A stretch of DNA of 64,000 bases, from the NCBI GenBank assembly GCA_018222585.1, contig JAAFAB010000007.1, positions 118,279-182,278 of the forward strand, in the 5' to 3' direction. The translations under genes and the position numbers were made by a program. Of the stretch, positions 1 to 9,919 are shown in pieces. Each line of letters opens with the position of its first letter. The first letter of the stretch is position 1. The DNA comes from Paracoccaceae bacterium. GTDB taxonomy: Bacteria; Pseudomonadota; Alphaproteobacteria; Rhodobacterales; Rhodobacteraceae. The notes beneath the pieces were generated by a model, which was given only the letters and a program-made list of their open reading frames with translations, had not been told where the DNA came from and searched no databases.

Positions 1-2
1 AC

Positions 3-773
3 TTCAAGTTCTACCGTCGAGAAGACGGCGATGTGCGGGCACCGATGGGCACCGATGACGAGGGCAATATAACCATCGGCATCAAGGGGCTGGTCGAGCC
101 GCCCACGGACCGCTCGCGCGAGATTTGCGAGAAGGACATGAACGATCTGATGGCAACAGCCTATCAGGAGATGGACCGGCGCGTGCTGTCGCCAGACACG
201 GCGCCTGAGGTCGCTACGCAGATGGTCCTGACCGATATCATCGAGAGGCGCTATGAAACGCTGGATGCCCAGGAAGCGGAATCCGTCCGTCAGCATCTGG
301 CGGCGCATATGAACGTCCTGACGCTGGCGCGGAAGGAAGCAGAACGTGGCTTCGCCGAGGGTCAATCGCCCCTAAGCGGCACACCTCCGAGGTCGAGCAG
401 CGACGACGATGACAGCGAACCCGCCAGCGCACCAAACACCCTGCTGGAGATGGTCCGGAAGTTCATCAACGTCCGGGACATCGACATCGAGCTGATCGAC
501 AGCGTGAACACCTTCCAAGAGCGCTTCGAGGTCGCGTCGAAATCTCTGAACTCCGAGCTGCTGTCGCATGTCCAGTCGGCAATGGTCGCCTTGCGCGTGA
601 ACATGACCGGCGACGAGGCCAGAACGCTTTGGCCTCGCATCAAGGCGTTTCGTGCCACCGAGGGGCGCGAACCAAATGTGCATTCCGCCAACCCGCTTGA
701 GAAGCGCATGGCAGAAGCACTTGCCTGGCTTAAGGCCGAAAAAGCCAAGCGCTTGCGTGAGGGAGCTCTGTAA
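3..773 (+). CDS. C-terminal part of a probable DEAD/DEAH-box helicase (5' end outside window)
   Basis: The reading frame is open from base 3, so the gene starts upstream of the window and only its last 256 codons are present. A GTG at 33 could be read as a start, but nothing resembling a ribosome site precedes it. The visible part has no helicase motifs. It is a charged, helical tail with an acidic linker (DDDDSE) near codon 135. The order (long upstream gene, then GIY-YIG nuclease) and the general look of the tail recall the C-terminal end of DEAD/DEAH helicase proteins found in restriction or defence loci; that is inference. Its TAA stop overlaps the next ATG by one base (TAATG), so the two are probably translationally coupled. 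Confidence 0.45.
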   Translation, partial: FKFYRREDGDVRAPMGTDDEGNITIGIKGLVEPPTDRSREICEKDMNDLMATAYQEMDRRVLSPDTAPEVATQMVLTDIIERRYETLDAQEAESVRQHLAAHMNVLTLARKEAERGFAEGQSPLSGTPPRSSSDDDDSEPASAPNTLLEMVRKFINVRDIDIELIDSVNTFQERFEVASKSLNSELLSHVQSAMVALRVNMTGDEARTLWPRIKAFRATEGREPNVHSANPLEKRMAEALAWLKAEKAKRLREGAL

Positions 774-1972
774 TGTCGCGACCGAGCTTGGAAGATATCT
801 TCGCAGAGAACGACGAGTTCGGACTGCTGGATGTCAAACCGCGGGCGTCTAGCGGTAGCTCCACGCAGGACCGTGGAGTTGCCGCCCTGCTCGAAGTGAC
901 AGCATTCTACGAGAACCATTCGCGCCTCCCTAATCCAGAGGCAATGGATCATGACGAGATGCGCCTCGGAGCGATCTGGGAGACCGTGAAATTGTCTCCT
1001 ACTGACCCGATGCGGGCTGTGGACCGTCTGGGATTGTTGAGCGAAGAAGCCGCGCCCACGCGGCGCTCGTGGCGGGATGCTCCTGTCGAAGCTGATATTC
1101 CTACCAGCCTAGATGACATCTTCGACGATCTCGATGTCGATGCATCATTGGTCAAACTCAAGCATACCACGCGATCTGCGGAGCGGCATGTCCCGGATCA
1201 TCGCGCTGACTTCGTGCCTTGTCAGGACTTCGAGCAGTTCCGAGACCGTTTTGAGGCCGTTCAGCGTGGCTTGGAAACTGGCGAGCGCCAGGCAAATCCG
1301 GTACGGAAATGGTCTGTGATCGAGCCGATCGAAGGGGACTTTTTCATCCGGAACGGCTTGCTCGCCATGGTAGCCGAAAAGTCAGAGATGACAGCCCGCG
1401 GGGGCGCACGAGACTACCGGCTCCGTGTCATCTTCTCCAATGGCACGGAAAGTGACCCGCTCATGTCCTCTTTCCGCAAGTCCCTGAATGAAGACAAGAC
1501 CGCAAGAATGGTGCAAAAAGTGGGTCTTGGTCCGCTGGACCCGGAGTGGGAAAGCGATCAATTGGAGCTCTCTGGAACCATCTACGTCGCTCGCTCGCGC
1601 TCGGAAGATACTTCGATCAGAGAGCAGCGTATGATCTTGCACAAGATTGGGGTGACCAGCCAAGACGTCTCTCGTCGGATTGCAGATGCGAAGAACGACC
1701 CGACATTTCTGCTCGCGCCTGTCGAAATCGTAGCAACCTACCAGTTGCGTAACCTATCACGCAGTAAGGTCGAGCAATTGCTGCATCGCTTCTTCGCAGC
1801 AGCAAGGGCCGACCTCTTTGTATTGGATCGGTTCGGCAAGAAGGTTTTCCCGAAGGAATGGTTCTATGTGCTGCCCGATCAGGTCGGCAAAGCGGCCAAG
1901 CTACTGGAGGAAGGTCAGTTGCACCTGTATCGCTATGACACAAACACACAACGAATCCTTAGAAAGGACTGA
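773..1972 (+). CDS. GIY-YIG nuclease family protein (T5orf172/MUG113-like C-terminal domain)
   Basis: This is a 399-residue protein. The N-terminal ~150 residues contain two short similar segments, LEDIFAENDEF and LDDIFDDLDVD, which may be docking motifs. The C-terminal region (about residues 265-375) resembles the T5orf172/MUG113 branch of the GIY-YIG fold: IYVAR, then LHKIGVT standing in for the YIG half, a following arginine (SRR), a VEQLLHRFF helix and KEWF near the end. GIY-YIG nucleases cut DNA with one metal ion. The coupled upstream gene suggests a helicase-nuclease pair acting on foreign DNA. Fold assignment is moderately secure; the biological role is inference. Confidence 0.65.
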   Translation: MSRPSLEDIFAENDEFGLLDVKPRASSGSSTQDRGVAALLEVTAFYENHSRLPNPEAMDHDEMRLGAIWETVKLSPTDPMRAVDRLGLLSEEAAPTRRSWRDAPVEADIPTSLDDIFDDLDVDASLVKLKHTTRSAERHVPDHRADFVPCQDFEQFRDRFEAVQRGLETGERQANPVRKWSVIEPIEGDFFIRNGLLAMVAEKSEMTARGGARDYRLRVIFSNGTESDPLMSSFRKSLNEDKTARMVQKVGLGPLDPEWESDQLELSGTIYVARSRSEDTSIREQRMILHKIGVTSQDVSRRIADAKNDPTFLLAPVEIVATYQLRNLSRSKVEQLLHRFFAAARADLFVLDRFGKKVFPKEWFYVLPDQVGKAAKLLEEGQLHLYRYDTNTQRILRKD

Positions 1973-2154
1973 AAGCCAAGCCCGATCAGGACGCGACTGT
2001 TACTCGCCGTCCCCTTTCTTTAGCAAGGTCACCCTGACCATAAGCATAGAGACGTCAGCAGCTTAATGACCGTGATGCTCAATGGCCGGCCATTCTAGGC
2101 TTGCCCCCATTTCCCGCCCAAAGACTTTGCCGAGGTATCTGAGGAATCCTCCAC

Positions 2155-3372
2155 ATGCGCGCGCTGCACACCGCTGACTGGCACATCGGCCAGACCCTGA
2201 ACGGCTGGAGCCGCGAGGCGGAACATGCCCGTTTCTTCGCAGCGCTGACCGATCTGATGGTCGAGGAACAGATCGACCTGCTGCTGGTGGCCGGCGACAT
2301 CTTCGACACCACCAACCCCTCGGGCGAGAGCCAGCGGCTGTTCTACCGCACCATGGCCGCGATGAAGAGCCGCCTGCCCGATCTGCGCGTCATCCTCACG
2401 GGGGGCAATCACGATCCGGCCCTGCGGCTGGAGGCGCCGGGCGACGTGCTGGACAGCCTCGACATCCACACCATCGGTACCGTGCACCGCACGGGCGGGG
2501 CTGTCGACCTCGACCGCCACCTGATCCCCGTACCCGGCCCCGACGGCGCGCCCGCGCTCTATGTGCTCGCCATCCCCTTCCTGCGCGCCGCCGACCTCTC
2601 CGGCCTCAGCTTCGCCAGTGACCAGGGCGAGGACACTGTGATCGAGGCCGCCCGCCGCTTCCACGCCGAACTGACCGAGGCCGCCCTGTCCCGGATCGGC
2701 GATCTCCCCTTGCTCGCCATGGGGCACCTGCATTGCACCGGCGGGCTGGAGGCCGAAGGCGCCGAGCGGCGGATCCTCATCGGTGGCTCTCATGCGGTCC
2801 CGCCCGATATCTATCCACCCCGCATTGACTATGTCGCGCTTGGCCACCTGCACGGGCCGCAATCGCTGGACGGCGGGCGGGTGCGCTATTCCGGGTCCTG
2901 CTTCCCGCTTTCAGCCTCCGAGATCCGCTACACCCACGGGGTCACGATCCTCGACATTGACGGCTGCGACATCAGCGCCGCCCACCACGCCATCCCCCTG
3001 CCCGCCCCGGTACTGCGCTTGCCCGCCTCGGGCACCCTGACCCTGGACGAGCTGGAGACAGCCCTGGCCGAGATCGCACCGATCGAAGACGTGAACCTGC
3101 GCCCGCTGGTCTATGTCGAGCTGCTGGCGGAGGAGGCGCCCTCAGTGATGATGGGCCGAGCCGAGGCGCTCTTGCGCGAGGCCCCGGTGCGCCCCGCCGG
3201 CATCCGCATCCACCGGGCCGCGGAGGACAGCGCCGAGCCCCCTGCCCCCGCGCCGTCGCTGGGCGAGACCAGCCCCGAGGAGCTCTTCGCCCGGGCCTTC
3301 GAGGCGAGGAACGGCTTCGCCCCCGAGGACCGCCACCTCGCGGCCTTCCGCGATGTCCTGGCGGAGGTCTGA
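2155..3372 (+). CDS. sbcD: Exonuclease subunit SbcD (Mre11-type phosphoesterase)
   Basis: SbcD is the Mn-dependent nuclease of the SbcCD complex, which opens hairpins and degrades DNA ends blocked by proteins. All five metal-binding motifs of the calcineurin-like phosphoesterase family are visible: DWH (8-10), GDIFD (47-51), GNHD (84-87), GHLH (190-193) and GHLHGPQ (230-236). The length of 405 residues is normal. The chosen ATG begins directly with the conserved MRALHTADWHIG start. The stop lies three bases before sbcC, so the two form one operon. Confidence 0.95.
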   Translation: MRALHTADWHIGQTLNGWSREAEHARFFAALTDLMVEEQIDLLLVAGDIFDTTNPSGESQRLFYRTMAAMKSRLPDLRVILTGGNHDPALRLEAPGDVLDSLDIHTIGTVHRTGGAVDLDRHLIPVPGPDGAPALYVLAIPFLRAADLSGLSFASDQGEDTVIEAARRFHAELTEAALSRIGDLPLLAMGHLHCTGGLEAEGAERRILIGGSHAVPPDIYPPRIDYVALGHLHGPQSLDGGRVRYSGSCFPLSASEIRYTHGVTILDIDGCDISAAHHAIPLPAPVLRLPASGTLTLDELETALAEIAPIEDVNLRPLVYVELLAEEAPSVMMGRAEALLREAPVRPAGIRIHRAAEDSAEPPAPAPSLGETSPEELFARAFEARNGFAPEDRHLAAFRDVLAEV

Positions 3373-3375
3373 GCC

Positions 3376-6300
3376 ATGCAGATCCTGTCGATCCGGGGCG
3401 AGAACATCGCCAGCCTCGCCAAACCCTTCGAGATCCGCCTGGACGACGGACCGCTGGCCAGTGCCGGTCTCTTCGCCATCACCGGCGAGACGGGCGCGGG
3501 CAAGTCCAGCCTGCTGGATGCCATGTGCCTGGCGCTCTACGGCGATTGCCCGCGCCTGTCGGGCAGCGGCACGCGCGAGGCGGTGGAGGATGTCGACGGC
3601 TCCGCCCTGCGCGCCACCGACGCGCGCATGGTGCTGCGCCGGGGCGCAGCGCGGGGCCTGGCCGAGGTCACCTTCCGCGCCACGGACGGCGAGGTCTACA
3701 CCGCCGGCTGGTCCGCCCGCCGGGCCCGGGACCGCATCGACGGGCGCCTGCAGGCGGTCGAGCGCAGCCTGCTGCGCGTCTCGGATGGCCAGGTCCTGGA
3801 AAGCCAGCTTTCACGCGTGAACGACCGGGTGACCGAGCTGACCGGCCTGACCTATGACGAGTTCCGCCGCACCGTGCTGCTGGCCCAGGGCGACTTCGAC
3901 GCCTTCCTGTCGGCACAGACCGGCGAGCGGGCGGCGATCCTGGAGAAGGTCACCGGCACGCAGATCTACCGCGACATCTCGCGCCGCATCTACGAGCGCA
4001 ACACAGGCGCCCAGTCCGCGCTGCAGACCCTCGAGACCCGGCGCGGCGAGCACCAACTGCTGAGCCCAGAAGACCGCGCCGCGCTGGAGAGTGAGGCCGA
4101 GACCCTGCGCGCCCGCAAGACGGCGACGGAGGCAGAACTGGCCCAGGTGACAACGGACCTCGGGCGCTACGCCGCACAGGAGGGAGCCCAGACTGCTCTC
4201 GCTCGCGCCGAGGCCCGTGTGAGCACAGCGGAGGCGGCCCTTGCCGATCTCGCGGACCAGAGGGCCTGGCTGGCCGACTGGGACCGCGCCCAGGCCCTGC
4301 GCGGCGAGCTGCGCGAGGATCAGGCCGCCCAAGCGGCGTTGCGCGAGGCGACCGAGGCCGAGGCACAGCTGACCGCAGCGGAGCGGGAGCAAGGCGAGAC
4401 CGTTAAGGCGCTGGCGGAGGCCGCCACCGCGGCACAAGAGCAGCTCGAACAAGTCGAGGATGCGTTCAAGGCCCTTGGTCCGGAGTGGTCCAAGGCGGAG
4501 CAGCTCGACAGCCGCATCACCACCGCCACGGAGGAGCTGGCCCGCGCCGAGGAGGAACTGACCCGGCGCCAGGTGGAAGCCGGAACTTCCGAGGAGCAAC
4601 AGACGGCGCTGGCGGCAGAGGACCAGCGTCTGGCCGACGCGCGGGCCGAAGCGCGGGCCGCGCTGGCGCAGATCCCCGGCCACGAGGTTCTGCGCAACGA
4701 TTGGAGCGCGCTGGAGGAACGGCTCGAGGCCCGCATCGCCGCAGCGACCCGTCTGCGCCAGGCGAACCAGGAACGCGCAACGCTGCTGGAGGCCACCGCG
4801 GCACAGACCCAGGCCCGGGATGAAGCCAACGCCGAGGCCGCCGCGCTGACCGCCCGTCTGGCGGACCTGCGTCAGCAGCAGGCAGACCTGCAACCGGAAC
4901 GCCAGCGCCTGCAGGCCGCCGCCCCCTCGGCGGCTCTGGCGACCCTGGGCCAGCAGCTCATCGACCTGCGCGCCCTGCGCCAGGCCGCCGCCCAGGTCCG
5001 TGAGGCCGACCGCGCGATCGCCGAGAGCGCGGCCCGGCAACGCGCTACCCTAGAGACCCGTGATCAGGCCGAAGCGGATCGCCAGCGCCTGGCGGAGGAG
5101 CTGAAGACGGCGGGCCACCATGTCGATGCGCTCTCCCGCCCCGTCGCCTCGGCCGAGGCCGCAGTCAGCGCCGAGGCGGATCACCTGCGCCAACACCTGG
5201 AGCCGGGCCGCCCCTGCCCGGTCTGCCATGCGACCGAGCACCCGGTGCAGGACGACAGCGCCTTGTCACGCCTCGCGGCCGACCTGCGCCAGCAGATGCA
5301 GGCGGCAACCGAGGCCCGTGACGCCGCGCAGACAGCGCTGCGTGACGCAATCACACGACACGATGAGGCAGTGGCCGCGATCGCCCGCGAGGAGAACGAG
5401 GCCCCGGCCCTCGCCGCACGTCTCGCTGAGCGGCTGGAAGACCACGCCCGCCAATGCGCCGCGCTGGAGGTCAGCGCCCTGCCGGATCTCCCGACAGACC
5501 CCCGCGCCGCCGACACAGCCTTCACTGTTCTTCTGGAGGGACTGGGGGCCCGCCGCCCGGCCCTCGAGGAGGACCGAGACCGGCTGGCGGCTCTGGAGCG
5601 CAACCATCAGCGCCTCGGACAGGGGATCGAAACGGCACAGGACCAGCTGACCGCCCGGACCGACAAGGCGGCAGCGCTGACCGCCGCCCTGGCTGACAGC
5701 GAGGCGCGCGCGAAGGACCTGGCCCGTGACTGCGACACCGCAGAGCGCGAAATCGCGACCCTGGCGCCCCGGCTGGCCGATCCCCTCGCCGCCCTTGGCC
5801 TATCGCCCGAGGCCTTCGATGCCGACGGCCAGCCCGCCCTCGACGCCTTGCGCGAGACCGCCCGCCGCGCTGCGGCCCTGCTGAAGACGATCGAGGAGAC
5901 CGAAACCGCCCGCACCACGCTGCTCCTCCAGCTGACCGAAGCGCGCAGCGCCGCCCGCGCGGCCACGAACCGGGTGACCGAGGCGACCGAGACCCGGGAC
6001 AGCCGCAAGGCAAGTCTGGACAGCCTGCGCACCGAGCGAGCGGCACTGCTAGGGGGCGAGGCCACCGGTGCGCACCGCACCCGCCACAACGAGGCGCGCA
6101 AGGCCGCGCAGGCGGCGGCCAGCGAGGCGCAGCGACAGCATGCAGAGGTTCGTGCCCGACAGGCGCAGATCGCCGGCAGCCTGGAGACCGCACGGACCGC
6201 TCTCACCCGCGCGGCGGCCCGCCGGGACAGCGCCGCCGAGGCCCTGGCCCAGGCCTGCGCCGCCACCGGGCTGGACCTCGACCGGGTTCAGGCATTGCAT

Positions 6301-7104
6301 GCCACAGAGGCCGATGTGGTAGAAAGCCGCCGAGCCGCGCTGCAGGCCGCCGAGACGGAACGCACCAGCGCCCTGGGCGCCCGCGACGAACGCCGGCAGG
6401 AGTGGGACGCACTGCAGGCCGAGGGGCTGCCCGAGACGCCGCGCGAGGATCTGCGGACCCACAAGGACGAGCTGGCCGCGACGGCTACCACGCTGTCCGA
6501 AGACCTCGGCGCGCTGACGGAACGGCGCATGGCCGACGCCCGTGCGCGTGAGGCGCTGAAGGGTTTGGAGGCAGAGATCGAGGCGGCGCGCAAGGTGGCC
6601 GACACCTGGGCGGCGATCAACGACGCCATCGGCTCCGCCCGTGGCGACCGCTTCGCCCAGATCGCCCAGGCCGTCACCCTGGCGATGCTGGTGGAACGCG
6701 CGAACCTGCACCTCGACCAGCTGAAGCCGCGCTACCAGCTGGCGGTGGCCGACCAGGACCTGGCGCTGCATGTGACCGACCGCGATATGGCGGGCGACAC
6801 GCGACCCAGCCGGTTGCTCTCGGGCGGGGAGCGCTTCCTGGTCTCGCTGTCGCTCGCACTGGCGCTCTCGGGCATGGGCAGCCGGGGCGCACTGGCGGGG
6901 ACGCTCTTCATCGACGAAGGCTTCGGCAGCCTGGACGCGGAATCCCTCGACCTGGCCATCGACGCGTTGGAGAGGCTGCAGGCCCAGGGCCGCACCATCG
7001 GCGTTATCAGCCACGTCCAGGCGATGAAGGACCGCATCCCGGTGCAGCTGGAGGTGACCAAGACCGGCGGCGGCGCCAGCGAGATCGCCCTCAGGGTCGT
7101 CTGA
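3376..7104 (+). CDS. sbcC: Exonuclease subunit SbcC (Rad50-type ATPase)
   Basis: SbcC is the SMC-like ATPase that clamps DNA and controls the SbcD nuclease. The 1242-residue protein has the full Rad50 plan: Walker A GETGAGKSS (37-45), a long Ala/Glu/Arg-rich coiled coil, a zinc hook CPVC (614-617) at its apex, a second coil, the ABC signature LLSGGE (from 1147) and Walker B LFIDEGFG (around 1177-1184). The zinc hook lies near the middle, as expected for folded-back arms. It follows sbcD by three bases. Long antisense frames across the coil are composition artefacts of GC-rich coding sequence. Confidence 0.95.
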   Translation: MQILSIRGENIASLAKPFEIRLDDGPLASAGLFAITGETGAGKSSLLDAMCLALYGDCPRLSGSGTREAVEDVDGSALRATDARMVLRRGAARGLAEVTFRATDGEVYTAGWSARRARDRIDGRLQAVERSLLRVSDGQVLESQLSRVNDRVTELTGLTYDEFRRTVLLAQGDFDAFLSAQTGERAAILEKVTGTQIYRDISRRIYERNTGAQSALQTLETRRGEHQLLSPEDRAALESEAETLRARKTATEAELAQVTTDLGRYAAQEGAQTALARAEARVSTAEAALADLADQRAWLADWDRAQALRGELREDQAAQAALREATEAEAQLTAAEREQGETVKALAEAATAAQEQLEQVEDAFKALGPEWSKAEQLDSRITTATEELARAEEELTRRQVEAGTSEEQQTALAAEDQRLADARAEARAALAQIPGHEVLRNDWSALEERLEARIAAATRLRQANQERATLLEATAAQTQARDEANAEAAALTARLADLRQQQADLQPERQRLQAAAPSAALATLGQQLIDLRALRQAAAQVREADRAIAESAARQRATLETRDQAEADRQRLAEELKTAGHHVDALSRPVASAEAAVSAEADHLRQHLEPGRPCPVCHATEHPVQDDSALSRLAADLRQQMQAATEARDAAQTALRDAITRHDEAVAAIAREENEAPALAARLAERLEDHARQCAALEVSALPDLPTDPRAADTAFTVLLEGLGARRPALEEDRDRLAALERNHQRLGQGIETAQDQLTARTDKAAALTAALADSEARAKDLARDCDTAEREIATLAPRLADPLAALGLSPEAFDADGQPALDALRETARRAAALLKTIEETETARTTLLLQLTEARSAARAATNRVTEATETRDSRKASLDSLRTERAALLGGEATGAHRTRHNEARKAAQAAASEAQRQHAEVRARQAQIAGSLETARTALTRAAARRDSAAEALAQACAATGLDLDRVQALHATEADVVESRRAALQAAETERTSALGARDERRQEWDALQAEGLPETPREDLRTHKDELAATATTLSEDLGALTERRMADARAREALKGLEAEIEAARKVADTWAAINDAIGSARGDRFAQIAQAVTLAMLVERANLHLDQLKPRYQLAVADQDLALHVTDRDMAGDTRPSRLLSGGERFLVSLSLALALSGMGSRGALAGTLFIDEGFGSLDAESLDLAIDALERLQAQGRTIGVISHVQAMKDRIPVQLEVTKTGGGASEIALRVV

Positions 7105-7397
7105 CGCAGCGGTCAGTGCAGACAGGCGGTCTCACGGCCAATGCCCTGCCCTCTTGAACACTCACCAAGTGGGCTTTTTTCTCCAATTAGCCGCGCACGA
7201 AAACGACGGTAAGCCCACCGGTCAGGAGCATTTTGCCCTGATTTTCAGATACCCCCCGGGGGCACATCGGCATCAGCGACATCCCAAGAGACACCTGCTT
7301 GTTCTGACGCAGTGTTGGAGGCCCACGTTTCCTTGGCAAATCCGGCGACATCCGGGCTACGCTCGACGCCATAGCTGATCGAAAGGGAGCGGACGTC

Positions 7398-8312
7398 ATG
7401 AATGCGGCCTTGATCTCGACCGAACGCGTGCGGGCCGATCCATCTGTTTCGGCAGTCGACGGACGGATAGTCTGGGACCCGGTCAAATCTCTGTGGTTCA
7501 GCTCTCACGCCATCCTGGGGCTCTTGGCCCTGTTCGCCATGCCATCGGTCCAGGGGCTCGCCGTCTTCCTGCTTCTCTCGGCAGCGACCCTATGCGCAGG
7601 GCATTCAGTGGGGATGCACCGATTGCTGATCCACCGCAGCTTCGTTGTCCCACCATGGCTGGAACGGATCCTCGTATGGCTGGGCGTCCTGGTCGGCATG
7701 GCCGGGCCTCTTGGCATGGTGCGGGCGCATGACATGCGGGACTGGCACCAGCGCCAGGATGTCTGCCCACCCCATCCATCTCACGGCGCCGGCTTCTGGA
7801 GGGATTTCTGGTGGCAGGTTCATTGTGTCTTTAAACTCGATTCTCCGCCGCAATTCGTTTTCGAGAGGGAGATCTCCGAGGATCGCTTCTATCGCTGGCT
7901 GGAACGTTGGTGGATGCTACAGCAGATACCCTTGGCGATTGTCCTCTGGCTGATCGGCGGGATCGGCCTTCTGCTCTGGGGGATCAGCCTCAGAATTGCG
8001 GTCTCGCTCTTCGGGCACTGGGCGGTAGGGCATTACGCGCATCGAAGAGGCCATCAGGGTTGGGTTATCGACGGACTGCCGGTCCAGGGCTTCAATCTTC
8101 CCGGCATCGGCCTGCTGACATTCGGGGAAAACTGGCATGGCAACCATCATGCCTTTCCGCATTCTGCACGGCTGGGGGTAGAGCCCGGCCAGCTCGACCC
8201 TGGCTGGTGGTTTATCAGGGTTCTGACCGCACTTGGCCTAGCGAGGGACGTCGCCACCCCTGATAGCCAACAAGCCCGTGAGGGGCTTAGGCGCGTAGAC
8301 TCGAGAGAGTAG
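7398..8312 (+). CDS. Acyl-CoA/acyl-lipid desaturase (membrane di-iron)
   Basis: This 304-residue integral membrane enzyme probably introduces a double bond into fatty acyl chains. It has the histidine boxes of the family: HRLLIH (74-79), a divergent second box HDMRDWH (111-117, where HxxHH is usual) and a strong third box HGNHHAFPHS (247-256). Hydrophobic segments lie near 35-62, 92-108 and 177-205. The ATG at 7398 is preceded by AAAGGGAG at a suitable distance. It is monocistronic between sbcC and a non-coding stretch. The altered second box is worth noting, because it deviates from canonical delta-9 desaturases; the substrate cannot be named. Confidence 0.8.
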   Translation: MNAALISTERVRADPSVSAVDGRIVWDPVKSLWFSSHAILGLLALFAMPSVQGLAVFLLLSAATLCAGHSVGMHRLLIHRSFVVPPWLERILVWLGVLVGMAGPLGMVRAHDMRDWHQRQDVCPPHPSHGAGFWRDFWWQVHCVFKLDSPPQFVFEREISEDRFYRWLERWWMLQQIPLAIVLWLIGGIGLLLWGISLRIAVSLFGHWAVGHYAHRRGHQGWVIDGLPVQGFNLPGIGLLTFGENWHGNHHAFPHSARLGVEPGQLDPGWWFIRVLTALGLARDVATPDSQQAREGLRRVDSRE

Positions 8313-8728
8313 TTTTGATGTGCTTCATGAATGGAGCTGCGGACCCAAATCCATAGATCCAACCACGCCATACAACCCAAAGCGGCCTTTCATTCCAGTT
8401 GCAGCGGATGGCCCGTCCCAGCCCTTCCACGACATTCCTGCCTGGTGCAGCATGTCGCCAGGCGCGGACACGAAGGGCGGGGAGCCGCAATTCGCCGCGG
8501 GCGCGAACGCACGCCGAACGTTCCTGCAAACCGGACATTCAGCTCATGTGTTAGGATCAGCGCCGGGGTAATCGGTACGAAAGTCGGGAACCGGACGCTC
8601 GTTGTCGAGTGGGTTTTTGGCAGTCAGGATAAGCCTTTTGAACGATGGGCCGACTGAGGTTGAAGCTTCAGGCAAGTTTCTTTAGCGTCAAGAATGATTG
8701 AATTTTGGTTCGGTTTCAGGGGTCTGGA
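8313..8728 (+). other. 416-bp non-coding stretch before the ABC-3C operon
   Basis: No convincing gene is seen. Short open frames here lack ribosome sites and recognisable protein character. The last ~100 bases become AT-richer (TTTCTTTAGCG, GATTGAATTTTGG) and probably hold the promoter of the ABC-3C operon. No terminator with a clear T-run was found after the desaturase gene. Confidence 0.5.
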
Positions 8729-9919
8729 ATGAGCGACGGCCTTCAGTTCGAGAACGTTTGCGGTCGCAAGGATGCTGCGGTACTCGACATTGTCTTCATT
8801 CACGGCTTAACGGGGGACCCTAAGGAAACATGGACGAACTCCGACGGTACCTTTTGGCCGTGCTGGCTCGTGGACGATCTTTCCGGAGTATGCATTCACA
8901 CAGCAGGGTATCCCTCCAGTGTGTTCGCGAAATGGGCCAAAAAGGAAATGACCCTTCACGAGCGTGCTTCAAGTCTCGCCGAGTACATGGTTTCGCACGG
9001 TATGGGGAAGCGTCCGCTCATCATCATCTGCCATAGTCTTGGCGGCTTGCTTGCCAAGGAGGTATTCAGGGCTTGCTGCGAAGCCCAGGACGAGGACTGG
9101 AACGCGCTCGGCGACCAGCTCAAGCTCGTCGTGTTCTTCGCCACGCCCCATAAGGGCGCAGCACTCGCTGCCATCGTGAAAGCGCTGATACCACGGGTCA
9201 GTTCGACCTCTATCGAGGCACTCAGCAACGACACCGGATTTCTCTCAAACCTGAATAACGGCTATCGCGACCTGGCCGTCAAAAAGGGCCTCACGACAAT
9301 CGCCTATTACGAGAAATATAAAACGAAAGATGCTGCCCTCGTGGTGTCCGAAGAGTCGTCCGATCCTGGTTGCACGAAGACGCGGCCTATTCCAGTGGAT
9401 GCCGACCATGTCGCAATCTGCAAACCTGCCTCTAAAGACGCGATGACCTATCTTTCTGTGCGCCGCCACATCGAAAAAGTGTTGGCGGGTTGCCCGGCCG
9501 CAAGCGATGATGACCACAATAGTGGCTTGGGTCCCGATGATTATTCGGTGCCTTCAGAGGATGATCGACGAACCCTGCAAGAGAAGCTGATCGATGCCGG
9601 CCGCGAGTACGAATACGCCAATGCGAACAATCTCCAGAACAGGTTTGCGCGCAGGTACCACAAGCTCGGTCTGTTCACCGAGGCCAAAACGCTTCACGAC
9701 ACAATCCTTTCGGCCGTCGAGCAGCGATTTCTGACCCATGTCTACGGTCCGAAAATCTGTGCGGGCGCACCAGAAACTGAAATCGCGGCCGCTGTGCAGG
9801 AGCAAGTGATAGATCCGCTTTGCGCGTCGAGCGAAAACGGAAAGCTCACAAACAGCACGATCCTTCAGGCGCTCTACTACCTGACCGAGCAATGCCATAT
9901 CCAGTGGGACAAGCCATGA
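8729..9919 (+). CDS. ABC-3C system effector: alpha/beta-hydrolase with C-terminal coupling domain
   Basis: This 396-residue protein has an N-terminal alpha/beta-hydrolase domain. FIHGLTGD (23-30) forms the oxyanion region, and the nucleophile Ser103 sits in CHSLGG, where Cys replaces the first Gly of the usual GxSxG. ATPHKG follows about 35 residues later, as in PGAP1-like serine hydrolases. The C-terminal third (from about 285) is helical, ends in QALYYLTEQCHI, and is probably the coupling region of ABC-three-component systems. ATG 8729 is preferred over the TTG at 8705 because AGGGG lies six bases before it. The stop overlaps the next gene by four bases. The likely role is a lipase- or protease-like toxic effector released on invasion (inference). 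Confidence 0.75.
   Translation: MSDGLQFENVCGRKDAAVLDIVFIHGLTGDPKETWTNSDGTFWPCWLVDDLSGVCIHTAGYPSSVFAKWAKKEMTLHERASSLAEYMVSHGMGKRPLIIICHSLGGLLAKEVFRACCEAQDEDWNALGDQLKLVVFFATPHKGAALAAIVKALIPRVSSTSIEALSNDTGFLSNLNNGYRDLAVKKGLTTIAYYEKYKTKDAALVVSEESSDPGCTKTRPIPVDADHVAICKPASKDAMTYLSVRRHIEKVLAGCPAASDDDHNSGLGPDDYSVPSEDDRRTLQEKLIDAGREYEYANANNLQNRFARRYHKLGLFTEAKTLHDTILSAVEQRFLTHVYGPKICAGAPETEIAAAVQEQVIDPLCASSENGKLTNSTILQALYYLTEQCHIQWDKP

Noticed and set aside
7154..7378. A 74-codon frame between sbcC and the desaturase
   Set aside because: No ribosome site and no protein-like pattern. A weak CACT/AGTG hairpin with TTTTTT near 7160-7183 may end sbcC, but a 4-bp stem is too short to list.
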